A stretch of DNA of 64,000 nt from Gemmatimonadetes bacterium SCN 70-22 (GCA_001724275.1 MEDZ01000002.1:186001-250000); one strand, 5' to 3'. Shown: positions 26,032 to 35,246, counted from the stretch's first letter. Made by a program: numbers and translations. Notes: generated from the sequence alone by a model not told the origin.

Positions 26032-28716
26032 CTAGTCGGCTCGGAGCACCTCGGCGGGATCCACCCGTGTGGCCCGGCGGGCGGGGACCAGCGAGGCCAC
26101 GACGGCCACGAGCAACAGCACGGCGATCACGGCGAGGTAGATCGCCGGGTCGCGCGGCGAGGTGTCGAAGAGGAGGTCGGCGATGCGCCGGCTCGCGAGC
26201 CATGCGATGGCGACCCCGAGCGCGACGCCGGCGAGCGCCTGCCGCACGCCATCGGCGAGCACGAGCCGGGCCACGTCGGCGCGCCGCGCGCCGAGCGCCA
26301 GGCGGACCCCGATCTCGCGCGTCCGCTGCGCCACGTCGTGCGCCACGACGCTGTAGAGACCGAGGGCGGCGACCCCGAGGCCCAGGAGTCCGAAGATGGC
26401 GAACAGCGTGGCGCCGAGTCGCCAGGGCTGCAGCTGCTCGTCCACGATCGCCGACATCGGGCGGATCGACACGTACGGAAGCGACGGCTCCGCCTGCACG
26501 ATGGCGCGGCGCACCGCCTCGATGGCGCCGGCGCCGCCGGACGACGTGCGCACCATGAGGCTGCGCATCCGCGGGGACCATTGCCCCAGGGGCTGGAAGA
26601 ACTGCGGCGGCGGCTCGTCGGCCAGCGCCGTCATGCGCCCGTCGGGGACGACACCGATCACCGTCACGCACCCCGGTGACTCCGCCAGGTGCAAGCACGC
26701 CCCCACTACCTCCTTTCCCGGCCAGAGGAGCGCCGCCATGCGCTCGGAGACGATCGTGACCGGGGCGGATCCGGCGCGATCGGCCGCGGTGAAGTCGCGC
26801 CCGCGCCGGATCGGGGTCCCCATCGTCCGGAAGTAACCCGCCGAGACGGCGTTGACGTACGGCCCCCCTCCCTTGACCGGTGGCAGGGTATCGCCACCGA
26901 CGAGGAGCTCCCGGGACCACTGCGACTCGAAGGGGACGGTGACGCTCTGGGCGACCGCGGTCACCCCCGGCACCCCCCGCACCGACTGCTCGATCTCCCG
27001 CCAGCGCGCCTCGTGCCCGTCGGCGGTGGTGGTGAGCAGCGACACGTCGAGGTTGACGACCAGGAGGCCGTCAGGCGCAAAGCCGAGTTCGAGCGACGAC
27101 GCCCGCGTGAAGGAGCGGACGAAGAGCCCGCCCCCGACCAGCAGGATGACGGACAGCGTCCCCTGGACCACGACGAGCGCGCTCCGCAGCCGGCGACGGC
27201 GCCCCCCGCCCTCGCGAATGCCCGACTTGAGCGTGTCCATCAGCGGCGTGCGGGCCGCGAGCGCGGCGGGGGCCGCGCCGGCGAGCACGGCGACCGCGAC
27301 CACGAGGAGGGCGACGAAGGCCGCCGATCGCCCATCGATCGCGGCCCCCTCCCACGCCATCCCATCGAGCAGCGTCGCGCGCAGCAGCCGCTCGCCCCAC
27401 GACGCCAGCGCGAGGGCCACCGCGCCCGCCAGCGCCCCCACGATCAGCGCCTCCGAGAGGAGGACGCGCGTGATGCGCGCACGCGAGATCCCGAGGGCGA
27501 GGTGCACCGCCAGCTCTCGGCGCCGGCGCAGCGTCCGCGCGAGCATGAGGTTCGCGACGTTGGCGCAGGCGACGAGGAGGACGAGCAGCGCGACGCCGCC
27601 TAACCAGAGCGTGATCCGCGCCGTCGTGCTCCCGTCGGGGCGTCGCGCCGGGATGATGGAGCCGGCGATCACCGTCGTGAGGGTGTCGTCCTTGGCGGAC
27701 GCCCGTCCGAACTGGTGCAGCGCGGCCGTCATGGCGGCACCGGCCTGCTCCGCACTGATGCCGGGGGCACGGCGCGCGACCACCTGCAGCCAGCGCATGT
27801 TCGTGTTGGTGCGCCAGTTCTCCCCCATCGCCGCACCCACGTCCGACTGCATCGTGACGAAGGCATCGACATGGCGTAGCGTGGCGCCGGTGAAGCCCGG
27901 TGGAGTGACGCCGATGACGGTGTACGTGGTGTCACCGATCGGCAGCGTCTTGCCCACCGCCGCCGCGGCCACGCCGAACTCCCGGGTGGCGAAGCCATGG
28001 GTCAGGACGACCGACGGTTCACCACCCTCCATCCAGTCGGCGGCGTCGAAGGCTCGCCCCGACCAGGCGCGCACGCCCAGCAGGTTGAACAGGTTCGGCG
28101 TCACGTATCCCACGTCGAGCTTGCGCGCCTGCGCTCCACGTCCCGACGAGGCGGACCTCGTCCACCAGGCGGCGAGGTCGCCCATGGGAGTGAAGGCGGC
28201 GCGCATCTGCTCGAACGCCGGGTAGCTCTGGCTGGAAAACGTCACGCGCCCGAACTCGGGGGTCTCGCGCTGGAAGTAGAGGAGCGAGAGCGAACCGTCG
28301 TCGCGCACGTGCGGTGCCGGCCGCAGGAGGATGCGGTCGATGACGCGGAACATCATCGCATTGGCCCCCATTCCCAGGGCCAGCGTCAGGGCGACGACCG
28401 CGACGTACGATGGCTCGCGCAGGAGGGTCCGCGCGCCCCGGGCGAGATCCTCCCACCACCCGCGCCAGAAGACGCTTCGTCGTTCCCGCCGGGTGCCCTC
28501 CTTCCCCATCGATCGCAGCGTTCCCCGGACTGCCTCGACGTTTCCGAAGCGTCGCCGCGCCTCGCGGCGCGCGCCTTCCGCCGACATCCCCTGCGCCATC
28601 AGCTCCTGCTCGGCGCACTCGAGATGGAAGGCGAGCTCGGCGTCGACGTCGGCGGCGATCGTGCGGTCGCGCGCTGGGAGGCGGATGAGCCGGCGCAGTC
28701 GGTCGGGTGACGACAT
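26032..28716 (-). CDS. ADOP-family permease with N-terminal helical domain
   Basis: An 894-residue double-FtsX permease. The first 80 residues form the soluble segment typical of PadR-linked ADOP proteins (DVDAELAFHLECAEQELMAQ, then ARREARRRFGNVE). Two MacB_PCD-FtsX modules follow, the first opening with VAVVALTLALGMGANAMMFR and the second with QRTREIGVRLALGARRADVA, and the C-terminus is RVDPAEVLRAD. No ATPase is present. It is preceded by a PadR regulator with a 13-base gap, the standard two-gene layout of this group, implying repression by PadR that is relieved by some ligand. Confidence 0.93.
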   Translation of the reverse strand: MSSPDRLRRLIRLPARDRTIAADVDAELAFHLECAEQELMAQGMSAEGARREARRRFGNVEAVRGTLRSMGKEGTRRERRSVFWRGWWEDLARGARTLLREPSYVAVVALTLALGMGANAMMFRVIDRILLRPAPHVRDDGSLSLLYFQRETPEFGRVTFSSQSYPAFEQMRAAFTPMGDLAAWWTRSASSGRGAQARKLDVGYVTPNLFNLLGVRAWSGRAFDAADWMEGGEPSVVLTHGFATREFGVAAAAVGKTLPIGDTTYTVIGVTPPGFTGATLRHVDAFVTMQSDVGAAMGENWRTNTNMRWLQVVARRAPGISAEQAGAAMTAALHQFGRASAKDDTLTTVIAGSIIPARRPDGSTTARITLWLGGVALLVLLVACANVANLMLARTLRRRRELAVHLALGISRARITRVLLSEALIVGALAGAVALALASWGERLLRATLLDGMAWEGAAIDGRSAAFVALLVVAVAVLAGAAPAALAARTPLMDTLKSGIREGGGRRRRLRSALVVVQGTLSVILLVGGGLFVRSFTRASSLELGFAPDGLLVVNLDVSLLTTTADGHEARWREIEQSVRGVPGVTAVAQSVTVPFESQWSRELLVGGDTLPPVKGGGPYVNAVSAGYFRTMGTPIRRGRDFTAADRAGSAPVTIVSERMAALLWPGKEVVGACLHLAESPGCVTVIGVVPDGRMTALADEPPPQFFQPLGQWSPRMRSLMVRTSSGGAGAIEAVRRAIVQAEPSLPYVSIRPMSAIVDEQLQPWRLGATLFAIFGLLGLGVAALGLYSVVAHDVAQRTREIGVRLALGARRADVARLVLADGVRQALAGVALGVAIAWLASRRIADLLFDTSPRDPAIYLAVIAVLLLVAVVASLVPARRATRVDPAEVLRAD

Positions 28717-28729
28717 GGGTGCGGCTGGC

Positions 28730-29053
28730 TCAGGTGGCGCTGAGGACGCGATGCACCGCGGCGGCGTATCGTGTCCAGAGCGTGGTGCGCGCGCGCAACT
28801 CGGCGCGACCGGCGGTGGTGAGGGAGTACAGCTTCACCCGCCGGTTGTCCTCGTTCACCCCCCACTCGCCGGCGAGGAGCCCGCGCTGCTGCATGCGGTG
28901 GAGGGCGGTGTAGAGCGCCCCGTCCTCGACCTGGAACTCGTCGCTGGTCGTCTGTCGCAGCCACTGGGCAATGGCGTAGCCGTGGCGCGGTCCCCAGGTG
29001 AGCGCCTTGAGGATGAGGACGTCGAGCGTGCCTTGCAGGAGTTCGAGCGCCAT
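28730..29053 (-). CDS. PadR-family transcriptional regulator
   Basis: A 107-residue winged-helix regulator of the PadR subfamily-2 size. It opens with LLQGTLDVLILKALTWGPRHGYAIA and continues with the wing and recognition segment EDGALYTALHRMQQRGLLAGEW, KLYSLTTAGRAEL. It precedes the ADOP permease gene on the same transcript and probably represses both. A palindrome CCTGAA-ATG-TTCAGG lies about 49 bases upstream of the start and is a plausible autoregulatory operator. The effector is unknown. Confidence 0.93.
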   Translation of the reverse strand: MALELLQGTLDVLILKALTWGPRHGYAIAQWLRQTTSDEFQVEDGALYTALHRMQQRGLLAGEWGVNEDNRRVKLYSLTTAGRAELRARTTLWTRYAAAVHRVLSAT

Positions 29054-29101
29054 GGTCGCGAGGCGTGAGGGCGGTCCCGCGCGGCTGAAACCGGCGCGTA
29101 C

Positions 29102-29116
29102 CCTGAAATGTTCAGG
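29102..29116 (-). promoter_or_regulatory. Candidate PadR operator CCTGAA-N3-TTCAGG
   Basis: A perfect 6-bp inverted repeat with a 3-bp spacer sits 49-63 bases upstream of the PadR start. Its position is suitable for blocking transcription of the padR-ADOP operon. A related half-like TTTCAG lies closer to the gene. PadR proteins commonly bind such palindromes in their own promoters; binding here is inference. Confidence 0.45.
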
Positions 29117-29189
29117 TCACGGAATACGTACTCCCCTCCGCTCGGTCAAGGGTGGAGATGCGAAAGAGGGCAAGACGACACCCGTCGCC

Positions 29190-29222
29190 CCGCCCTCTCG
29201 TCTTCTCGTCTTCTCGTCTTCT
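29190..29222. repeat. GAGAAGAC octamer array, locus 3
   Basis: On the minus strand about three to four copies of the octamer begin at the stop codon of the four-helix membrane protein gene and end in a GAGGGCGGGGC tract, closely resembling locus 2. Confidence 0.75.
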
Positions 29223-29667
29223 AGAACTGCGGCAACAGTGGCCTGAACCACGGTACGAAGCCCGCCGCGATCGCCAGCGCGAGCCCCATCCAGATGGTCG
29301 CCGTCTGGAAGCGCGCCGAGTCGCTGGTCGCCTTGCGGATGCGGGCCGCGCCGATGTGGGCGAAGGCGATCGCCACCAGCATCATCGCCACGTGCTCCAC
29401 CACGAAGTAGCGCACGCTCGGGTTGCGCATCGCCTCGCCCATGTCGGCCAGCCCGGTGCGCACCAGTGGACTCACGGCGTACAGGATGACGCCGACCACG
29501 AACTGCAGCGACATCGCGTTCACGAACAGGCGTACCGCCCCCGCGTCGCTCGCGCCCCACGCCGCGCGCGAGCGCCACCCGCGCCAGGCGCGGATCACGG
29601 CCCAGGCTCCGGCGATGAGGACCAGCCACCTAATGATACTGTGCGTTGCAAGGAGGATCGTAGCCAT
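29221..29667 (-). CDS. Four-helix membrane protein of unknown function
   Basis: A 148-residue integral membrane protein with four hydrophobic helices: residues about 8-27 (IIRWLVLIAGAWAVI), 48-66, 84-104 (VRYFVVEHVAMMLVAIAFAH) and 122-142. Histidines at the start of helix 1 (LLATHSIIRW) and in helices 3 (VVEHVAMM) and the following AHIGA are positioned like heme ligands of small cytochrome b561-like proteins, but I cannot confirm a family. The start at 29667 is chosen because the helix begins there. It is divergent from the M14 peptidase gene. Confidence 0.65.
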   Translation of the reverse strand: MATILLATHSIIRWLVLIAGAWAVIRAWRGWRSRAAWGASDAGAVRLFVNAMSLQFVVGVILYAVSPLVRTGLADMGEAMRNPSVRYFVVEHVAMMLVAIAFAHIGAARIRKATSDSARFQTATIWMGLALAIAAGFVPWFRPLLPQF

Positions 29668-29802
29668 GGGCGAAGAGTCGGGGCGTGGGCGAGATGAATG
29701 GCGCGGAGAACGCGGCGCGCGACGACTGTGCAACCTATCGCCCTGCGCGCGCCGCGGGCTAGATTCGCCGCCACACGCCCCCTACCCGGAGGAACCGCTC
29801 GC

Positions 29803-32421
29803 ATGTCGTGGCCCCGCTTCACCGTGCTCGCCCTGGCGACCACCCTCGCCCTGCGCCCGCTGGGGGCGCAGCACGCCTTTGCCGATGCCGGCGGGAGCTA
29901 CGACCCGCAGGTCCCCACCCCGCGCGCCGTCCTGGGCTACGAGCTGGGGGACCGTTTCACTCCCCAGCGCCTCATCAACCGCTACATCGAGCGCATCGCC
30001 GCCTCCTCGCGGCGGGTGAAGGTCGACACCGTGGGCCGGACGTTCGAGGGGCGCGAGATGCTCCTCCTCACCGTCACCAGCGAGGCGAACCATGCGCGGC
30101 TCGCCGAGCTGCAGCGCGACGCCCAGCGCGTGGCCGACCCGCGCGGCGCCGCCCCCGGCGAGGTGGACGCCGCCGTTAGGCGCCTCCCGGCCATCGTCTG
30201 GCTGGCGCACTCGGTGCACGGGGGCGAGGCATCGGGGGTGGAGGCCGGATTGGGGCTCCTCTACCAGCTGGCCGCCGGAACCGACGCCGAGACCCGCCTG
30301 GCGCTCGACAGCACCATCGTCCTCATCGACCCCAACCAGAACCCCGACGGGCGCGAGCGGCACACGCACGACGTCGAGCGCACATGGAGCTTCCAGGGAG
30401 TCGCCAGCGAACCCGGGGCGATGAACAACGCCGGGTCGTGGCCGGGGCCGCGCACCTCGCACTACTACTTCGACCTCAATCGCGACTGGTTCATCCAGTC
30501 GCACCCCGAGTCGCGTGGGCGGGTGCAATCCTTCATGAAGTGGTGGCCCCACGTCGCGGTGGACCTGCACGAGCAGGGGTCGAGCGCGACCTTCTACTTC
30601 GCCCCGCCGCGCGAGCCGGACAACAAGAACAATCCGGCGCACCTCCCCAAGTGGTTCGACATCTTCGCCGCCGCCCACGGCGCCGCCTTCGACAACCACG
30701 GCTGGTCGTACTTCCGCCGCGAGGGATACGACTCGTTCTATCCCGGTTATGGCGAAGGGTGGCCGATGCTGACGGGGAGCGTGGGGATGCTCTTCGAGTC
30801 GGCGTCGTCGTCGGGCGGCGCCATCAGGCGCAACGACGGGATGCTGCGCACGCTGCGCCAGGCGGCGTGGGAGCACTACACTGCGGAGTGGGCGACGGTG
30901 CGTACCGCGGCCCGCCGGCGCACGGAACTGGTGGGCGACTACGCCCGCTCGCGCGCCGAGGCGATCGCCAAGCACGCGCGCGGCCCCATGCGCGCCGTCG
31001 TCTTCGAGCGTGACGGGCAAGGACGCGCCGACTCGCTCGTCGCCAAGCTTCGCGCCAACGGGATCGACGTGCAGCGCCTGACGAGCGACGCGACGCTGGC
31101 CGATGCGACGCCGTTCGGCGCCAGCGCGGTGCAGCCGGCGCGCGTTCGCGCCGGGAGCTACGTGGTGGACTTCGCACAGCCGCAGGGGCACCTGGCCAAG
31201 GCGCTCCTCGAGCCCGACGCCGAGCTCGATTCGGCGTTCATTCGCTTCGAGCTGGAGCTGAGGCGTACCGGGCAGCGCAACCGCTTCTACGACATCACCG
31301 CCTGGTCGCTCCCGATGGCGTACCGGGTGCAGGCGTGGTGGACGCGGAGTGTCCCGGCCGGTGTGGCGCCAGTGGGTGAGCTCGCGCGAGCGACGAGCGC
31401 GGCACCGGCCCGCGCTCGTTATGCATATGCCTTTGCCCCGGGGAGCGAGGCCAGCACGCGCCTGTTGGCCTCGCTGCTGCGCGACTCGGTGCGCGTCTGG
31501 CACGCCCCCCGGCCGTTCACCAGCGGCGAGGCGCGTTTCGCGCAGGGCGCGTTCATCGTGCGCGTGGCCGTCAACCGCTCCGACATCCACGAGGTGGTCG
31601 CCGCACGCGCCGCCGAAGCGGGGGCGCAGGTTGCCGCTATCGCCTCGGCGGGGGTCGACGAGGGGACCGATCTCGGGAGCAACTCCGTCGTCCCCGTCCT
31701 TGCGCCGCGCGTTGCATTGCTGGGCGGCGCTCCGGTGCAGGGGAATGCTTTCGGCTTCGCCTGGTACGCGCTCGACCAGCGCATCGGCTACCCCAGCACG
31801 CTCGTCGACGCGAGCTTCGTGGCCGGGAACGGGCTCGAGCGTTTTTCGGTGCTCGTCATCCCGTCGGTGCAGGCGGCGGCGCTCGATCGCGCGTTAGGCG
31901 ACAACGGGCGGACGCGGCTGGCCGACTGGGTCCGCGGCGGAGGGGTCCTCATCACCCTCGACGGCGCCACCGCGTGGGTGGCGCAGGAGCGCTTGGGGCT
32001 CGTGCGCACGCGCATCATGCGCGACTCCGTGCGTGCCGATTCGACTGGCGGTGCTCCGCTCCCGGGCGGTCTTCCGGGGGTCCTGGCGCGGGCCACCTTC
32101 GACACCCTCTCCCCCATCATGGCGGGGGTGGCGCCGGGCGAGATCCCCGTCTTCGTGAATTCCGACCGCGTCCTCACCGTCCCCAAGGACCTGCGCGCCG
32201 GCGAAGCGGTGATTCGCCTCGCCGCCGAGAACCGGGTGCGGCTCTCGGGGTACTTCTGGCCTGAGATGCCCGCCAAGGTGGCGCTGTCGCCGTATGTGTG
32301 GACCGAGCGGGCGGGGCGCGGGCGGGTGATCGCCTTCGCGCACGATCCAGTGTATCGCGACCTGTACCGCGGCATGCTGCCGATCTTTGCCAACGCCGTC
32401 CTGCTGGGAGGGAGCTTCTAG
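29803..32421 (+). CDS. Exported M14-family zinc carboxypeptidase
   Basis: An 872-residue secreted enzyme. The signal peptide covers residues 1-22 or so (FTVLALATTLALRPLGAQ). The peptidase domain has the HxxE pair at His139-Glu142 in HSVHGGEASG and the third zinc ligand His256 in VAVDLHEQGSS, with NPDGRERHTHD and FDLNRDWFIQSH between them. After about residue 400 a second domain follows that may be of the class I glutamine-amidotransferase-like fold found in related M14 proteins (for example RIGYPSTLVDASFV and LVIPSVQAAALD); its role is unclear. A GGAGGA ribosome-binding site precedes the start. The next gene begins at the base after its stop. Confidence 0.9.
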   Translation: MSWPRFTVLALATTLALRPLGAQHAFADAGGSYDPQVPTPRAVLGYELGDRFTPQRLINRYIERIAASSRRVKVDTVGRTFEGREMLLLTVTSEANHARLAELQRDAQRVADPRGAAPGEVDAAVRRLPAIVWLAHSVHGGEASGVEAGLGLLYQLAAGTDAETRLALDSTIVLIDPNQNPDGRERHTHDVERTWSFQGVASEPGAMNNAGSWPGPRTSHYYFDLNRDWFIQSHPESRGRVQSFMKWWPHVAVDLHEQGSSATFYFAPPREPDNKNNPAHLPKWFDIFAAAHGAAFDNHGWSYFRREGYDSFYPGYGEGWPMLTGSVGMLFESASSSGGAIRRNDGMLRTLRQAAWEHYTAEWATVRTAARRRTELVGDYARSRAEAIAKHARGPMRAVVFERDGQGRADSLVAKLRANGIDVQRLTSDATLADATPFGASAVQPARVRAGSYVVDFAQPQGHLAKALLEPDAELDSAFIRFELELRRTGQRNRFYDITAWSLPMAYRVQAWWTRSVPAGVAPVGELARATSAAPARARYAYAFAPGSEASTRLLASLLRDSVRVWHAPRPFTSGEARFAQGAFIVRVAVNRSDIHEVVAARAAEAGAQVAAIASAGVDEGTDLGSNSVVPVLAPRVALLGGAPVQGNAFGFAWYALDQRIGYPSTLVDASFVAGNGLERFSVLVIPSVQAAALDRALGDNGRTRLADWVRGGGVLITLDGATAWVAQERLGLVRTRIMRDSVRADSTGGAPLPGGLPGVLARATFDTLSPIMAGVAPGEIPVFVNSDRVLTVPKDLRAGEAVIRLAAENRVRLSGYFWPEMPAKVALSPYVWTERAGRGRVIAFAHDPVYRDLYRGMLPIFANAVLLGGSF

Positions 32422-33027
32422 ATGAAGACGTATCACTCGCTACCGGGGAGCGTGCTCCGTACGCTTGGTACCGCTGGTGCGGGACGCCGCTCGCTGCACG
32501 TCGCGGTTGCCGGCGCGGTCGGGCTCGGGATGGCATTGGCGACCGCGGTCGCCGCGCAGGCGCTCCGCCCTCGCGTGAAGTTCCGGGCGTATCCGGTCGA
32601 GGTGGCGCTCGACACGCTCGTCTTCGCCCGTGACACGGTGGCCGCGCCCATGGGAGAGACCTTCGCGGCGGTGCGCGCGACGTACGCCGCCCTCAAGCTC
32701 CCGCGCGAGTGGGCCGACTCGGCCAACGGTCAGCTGGGGACGCTGCGCGCGCGCATGCCCTACCGGCTGGGCGGCGAGCGGCTCTCCGTGTATTTCAACT
32801 GCGGCCAGGGGCTCACCGGCGCGAACGCCGACACCTGGCGCCTCACCATCGCCATGGTCACCTTCTTGCAGCCGGCGAGCGACGGACGGACGCGCGTCGG
32901 GACGGGGCTCGTGGCCGAGGCGCAGGACATGAGCGGGACGTCGGTCGAGCCGGCGATGTGCGGGTCGACGGGGTTGCTGGAGGAGCGGATACTGAAGGAC
33001 GTGCGGGCCAGGTTGGGAAGGGGATAG
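32422..33027 (+). CDS. Exported protein of unknown function
   Basis: A 201-residue protein starting immediately after the M14 stop codon, so translationally coupled to it. A long N-terminal leader ends in a hydrophobic segment (AVAGAVGLGMALATAVAAQ) that looks like a signal peptide. The mature region contains two cysteines, in YFNCGQGLTG and EPAMCGSTG, that could form a disulfide, and a strand-rich core. No family was recognised. The downstream region to 33267 contains no gene, and base composition begins to change there. Confidence 0.65.
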   Translation: MKTYHSLPGSVLRTLGTAGAGRRSLHVAVAGAVGLGMALATAVAAQALRPRVKFRAYPVEVALDTLVFARDTVAAPMGETFAAVRATYAALKLPREWADSANGQLGTLRARMPYRLGGERLSVYFNCGQGLTGANADTWRLTIAMVTFLQPASDGRTRVGTGLVAEAQDMSGTSVEPAMCGSTGLLEERILKDVRARLGRG

Positions 33028-33267
33028 GTGACGTTTCCCTGCGACGGTCGGGAGGGACGTAAGTGGATGGTGGCTTCGCGTCGCCGGCCCTCCCACCATC
33101 TCGGATGGCACGACGATGAAGCGGTCGGAGTTCCCGGCATCCGAGCCTCCTCCTCCTTCAACACCACGACGATCTGCGACTCTGTAACGCGGGACTTCTT
33201 CCTCGGTGATGCCTTCCGAAAGGGATCCCGGAAAGTCTACTCCATGTTGTCTACCCGATAGGGGAGC
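33028..33267. other. Intergenic boundary of the accessory island
   Basis: No gene is supported in these 240 bases. GC drops noticeably compared with the preceding genes. I see neither a tRNA nor a direct repeat that would define an attachment site. Confidence 0.4.
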
Positions 33268-34065
33268 TTACCCTCTTATGAACGCGGAGTCGATGAGGAC
33301 GCGGGCATCCGGGGCCAGGAACTCAAGCTCGCCTTCACGAATGCGAAGAAAGCCGTGTTCGACGAGGTCGCGTGCCTCCGCACTCTGGAATGATCCGCCG
33401 CGTCGCCAGGTGGGTGATTCTACCGCTAACGCTGACGGCGCGCGATCACGACTCCGCTGCGAAGCCGTGTACGAGATCGTTTCCACGGCGAGCGCTTCGT
33501 CTGCGTCGCTACGCGACGTCGCGTCGAGCGTCGCACTCACTTGCTCCCAGATCCCGACGAGCGCGCCATTGCCTGCCGACGCGTCGGCGCAGCGATTCCG
33601 CTCGGCGACTGTCACGGGAGCGAGCACCACTCGGCGCATGCTCAGGATGAGCCGCAACGTGACGACGTCGTCAGCGCGGGCCGTTGAGAACGAGGTGTCG
33701 GTCGGGAGGTAGCCAATACGAAGCGCACGCAGTCGAAACGTGCCGCCGCCGCCGAGCTGCACTGAGAAACGACCTGAGCTGGTCGTCTGCGAACGCGCGA
33801 TCACGACACCGGCGGAATCGCGCACGACGAGCGAGACGAAGGCGGCCGGTGTCGTCGCGTCTGGCTCGAGAACCTGCCTTCGCACTTCCTGCGATGAGGC
33901 TACGGTGGGGACGACGAGTGAAGCGCTGCATACCGACGACACAAGGCCAACGGAAGCGAACCACGTTCGGCGTCGCGATGGGTGAGAACGCCCCCTAGCC
34001 GATCGAAGAAGGTCAGCGTAGCAGTGCGTTCTCGTCATGCCGGGACAGACTGAGCTGCGCATCAC
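33268..34065 (-). CDS. Secreted CarboxypepD_reg-like protein, possibly 3'-truncated
   Basis: A 265-residue exported protein. After a long leader and a hydrophobic signal (SVGLVSSVCSASLVVPTVAS), residues about 75-145 form a carboxypeptidase regulatory-like beta-sandwich (AFVSLVVRDSAGVVIARS, GRFSVQLGGGGTFRLRALRI, GYLP). The second half, RVVLAPVTVAERNRC onward, is the conserved extension of a secreted family common in Gemmatimonadota. The chain ends abruptly at DSAFIRG, where I would expect the family to continue, so the 3' end may have been lost; this is from memory of the family, not alignment. An alternative start is the second ATG, ten codons in. Confidence 0.6.
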   Translation of the reverse strand: MMRSSVCPGMTRTHCYADLLRSARGRSHPSRRRTWFASVGLVSSVCSASLVVPTVASSQEVRRQVLEPDATTPAAFVSLVVRDSAGVVIARSQTTSSGRFSVQLGGGGTFRLRALRIGYLPTDTSFSTARADDVVTLRLILSMRRVVLAPVTVAERNRCADASAGNGALVGIWEQVSATLDATSRSDADEALAVETISYTASQRSRDRAPSALAVESPTWRRGGSFQSAEARDLVEHGFLRIREGELEFLAPDARVLIDSAFIRG

Positions 34066-34069
34066 CGTG

Positions 34070-34348
34070 CTGCCAAGGCCGCTTTGTCGTGGGCAGCGTG
34101 CTCATGATGATTGAGGGGTGGCGCGTGCACGCGTGAAGGTGCCGCTCGGTTTCTGCGTGACAGACCCGCTCAACCAGCACTATCTCCTGTCGCTCCGCGA
34201 CGCCCGCTTCTACATCGAACGCTGGCGGCGCGCGTGCGCCGACGACCGTCCCCGTGTAGCCTGTGCCTCTCTAACCCCAAGCGAGTTCTCTCGTACCTGC
34301 CTCCCTTCACCCTGCGCCTCGACGGTCTGCCTAGCAGCGGGAGGATGA
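34070..34348 (+). pseudogene. IS3/IS407-like relic A (left end plus transposase C-terminus)
   Basis: This stretch has no intact gene. Bases 34070-34146 match the start of relic B (36513-36590) by eye, both containing GCTCATGATG and GTGGCGC. Bases 34241-34324 match the end of relic B (37005-37088). One frame between them encodes SLRDARFYIERWRRACADDR followed by LTPSEF, the C-terminal signature of IS407-group integrases (normally D-A-x-x-x-I-E-x-W-R, R-P-H-S-A-L-G, T-P-x-E-F). It therefore looks like an internally deleted copy of an IS3-family element. Confidence 0.65.
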
Positions 34349-34376
34349 CGGGGGGAATCTCAACGACGAGTGCGCT

Positions 34377-35141
34377 TCACCTGCTCCAGATGAGAATGAC
34401 CGCACACGCGTCGTCTCCGTACTCGGGAGGCACGCTGCTTATCGATGGATACACTTCAACTAGTTGGACTGCGCTAATGACGACGTCGCGGAGGACTGCG
34501 TTTGCGTCTAGCGACAGAGAGCTGCCATAGCGGGTCAGCCGTACACCGTCCAGATAGATCTGAATACGTGCGTCGGACCCAAGCACCGCATGGCTGTCGC
34601 AGCGCGCAAACCTTACCGAGCGATCATTGATGTGCACCCCCGGGACGCGCTGCAGCAACGATTTGATGTCCCATGGCTGAAGGCTGTCGATCAGTTCGCG
34701 CGTGAAGAACGAACCCCGTCCACGTGCCACTCGGGAGTAGGGCTCACTGAGACGCGCGGGAAACATGACGCGTTGACCTGAAATCGTTACCTCGGCGAGC
34801 AGCTGTGCGCCGGTGCGCATGGCCATGAGCATCTCCACGCGAGAGCCAGTAGCTCCGTCGACGGAGACCTCCTGCGTGGTGACCTCGAACCCGACGCGTC
34901 GGGCACGGAGTGTATAGTCACCGGGAGAGACGCTCACGAACGAGAACGCCCCCGACGAGTCGCTGCGTGTCGTGCGAAGGCCCGGAAGCAGGGCAAGCTC
35001 CACGTCTACGACCGGACGTGTCGTGTCACCTGCAACATGGACTCGACCACTGATACGTCCGGACTGCGCGCAGCCGGGCACGCTACCGACGAGGAGAAGC
35101 AGCGCTGCTCCTATCATCGCTCGAGTGAGAAGCGTGGTCAT
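34377..35141 (-). CDS. Secreted CarboxypepD_reg protein with orphan TonB plug domain
   Basis: A 254-residue protein with a hydrophobic signal (AMIGAALLLLVGSVPGC) whose cysteine may be lipidated, although the box is imperfect. Residues about 28-110 form a carboxypeptidase regulatory-like domain (SGRVHVAGDTTRPVVDVELA, SGAFSFVSVSPGDYTLRARR). The rest resembles a TonB-receptor plug: FFTRELIDSLQPWDIKSLLQ, RVPGVHIND, IQIYLDGVRL and VQLVEVYPSISSVPPEYG. The chain ends there without a beta-barrel, so it cannot itself be a transporter. It may bind ligands or partners in the envelope. The start at 35141 is favoured over 35168. Confidence 0.75.
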   Translation of the reverse strand: MTTLLTRAMIGAALLLLVGSVPGCAQSGRISGRVHVAGDTTRPVVDVELALLPGLRTTRSDSSGAFSFVSVSPGDYTLRARRVGFEVTTQEVSVDGATGSRVEMLMAMRTGAQLLAEVTISGQRVMFPARLSEPYSRVARGRGSFFTRELIDSLQPWDIKSLLQRVPGVHINDRSVRFARCDSHAVLGSDARIQIYLDGVRLTRYGSSLSLDANAVLRDVVISAVQLVEVYPSISSVPPEYGDDACAVILIWSR

Positions 35142-35246
35142 GAACACATCGCTCGGCATGTGTGGCATTCAGGCTGGAGCTTGTGCTATCCTACTGCGAA
35201 TGTAGCCAGCTTCCTCCAGTAAACGCGCCGGCTTCGATGGGTCTTC

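Noticed and set aside
26689-28225. Long plus-strand frames opposite the ADOP permease
   Set aside because: Serine/arginine/proline-rich antisense frames; the minus strand encodes a complete ADOP permease.
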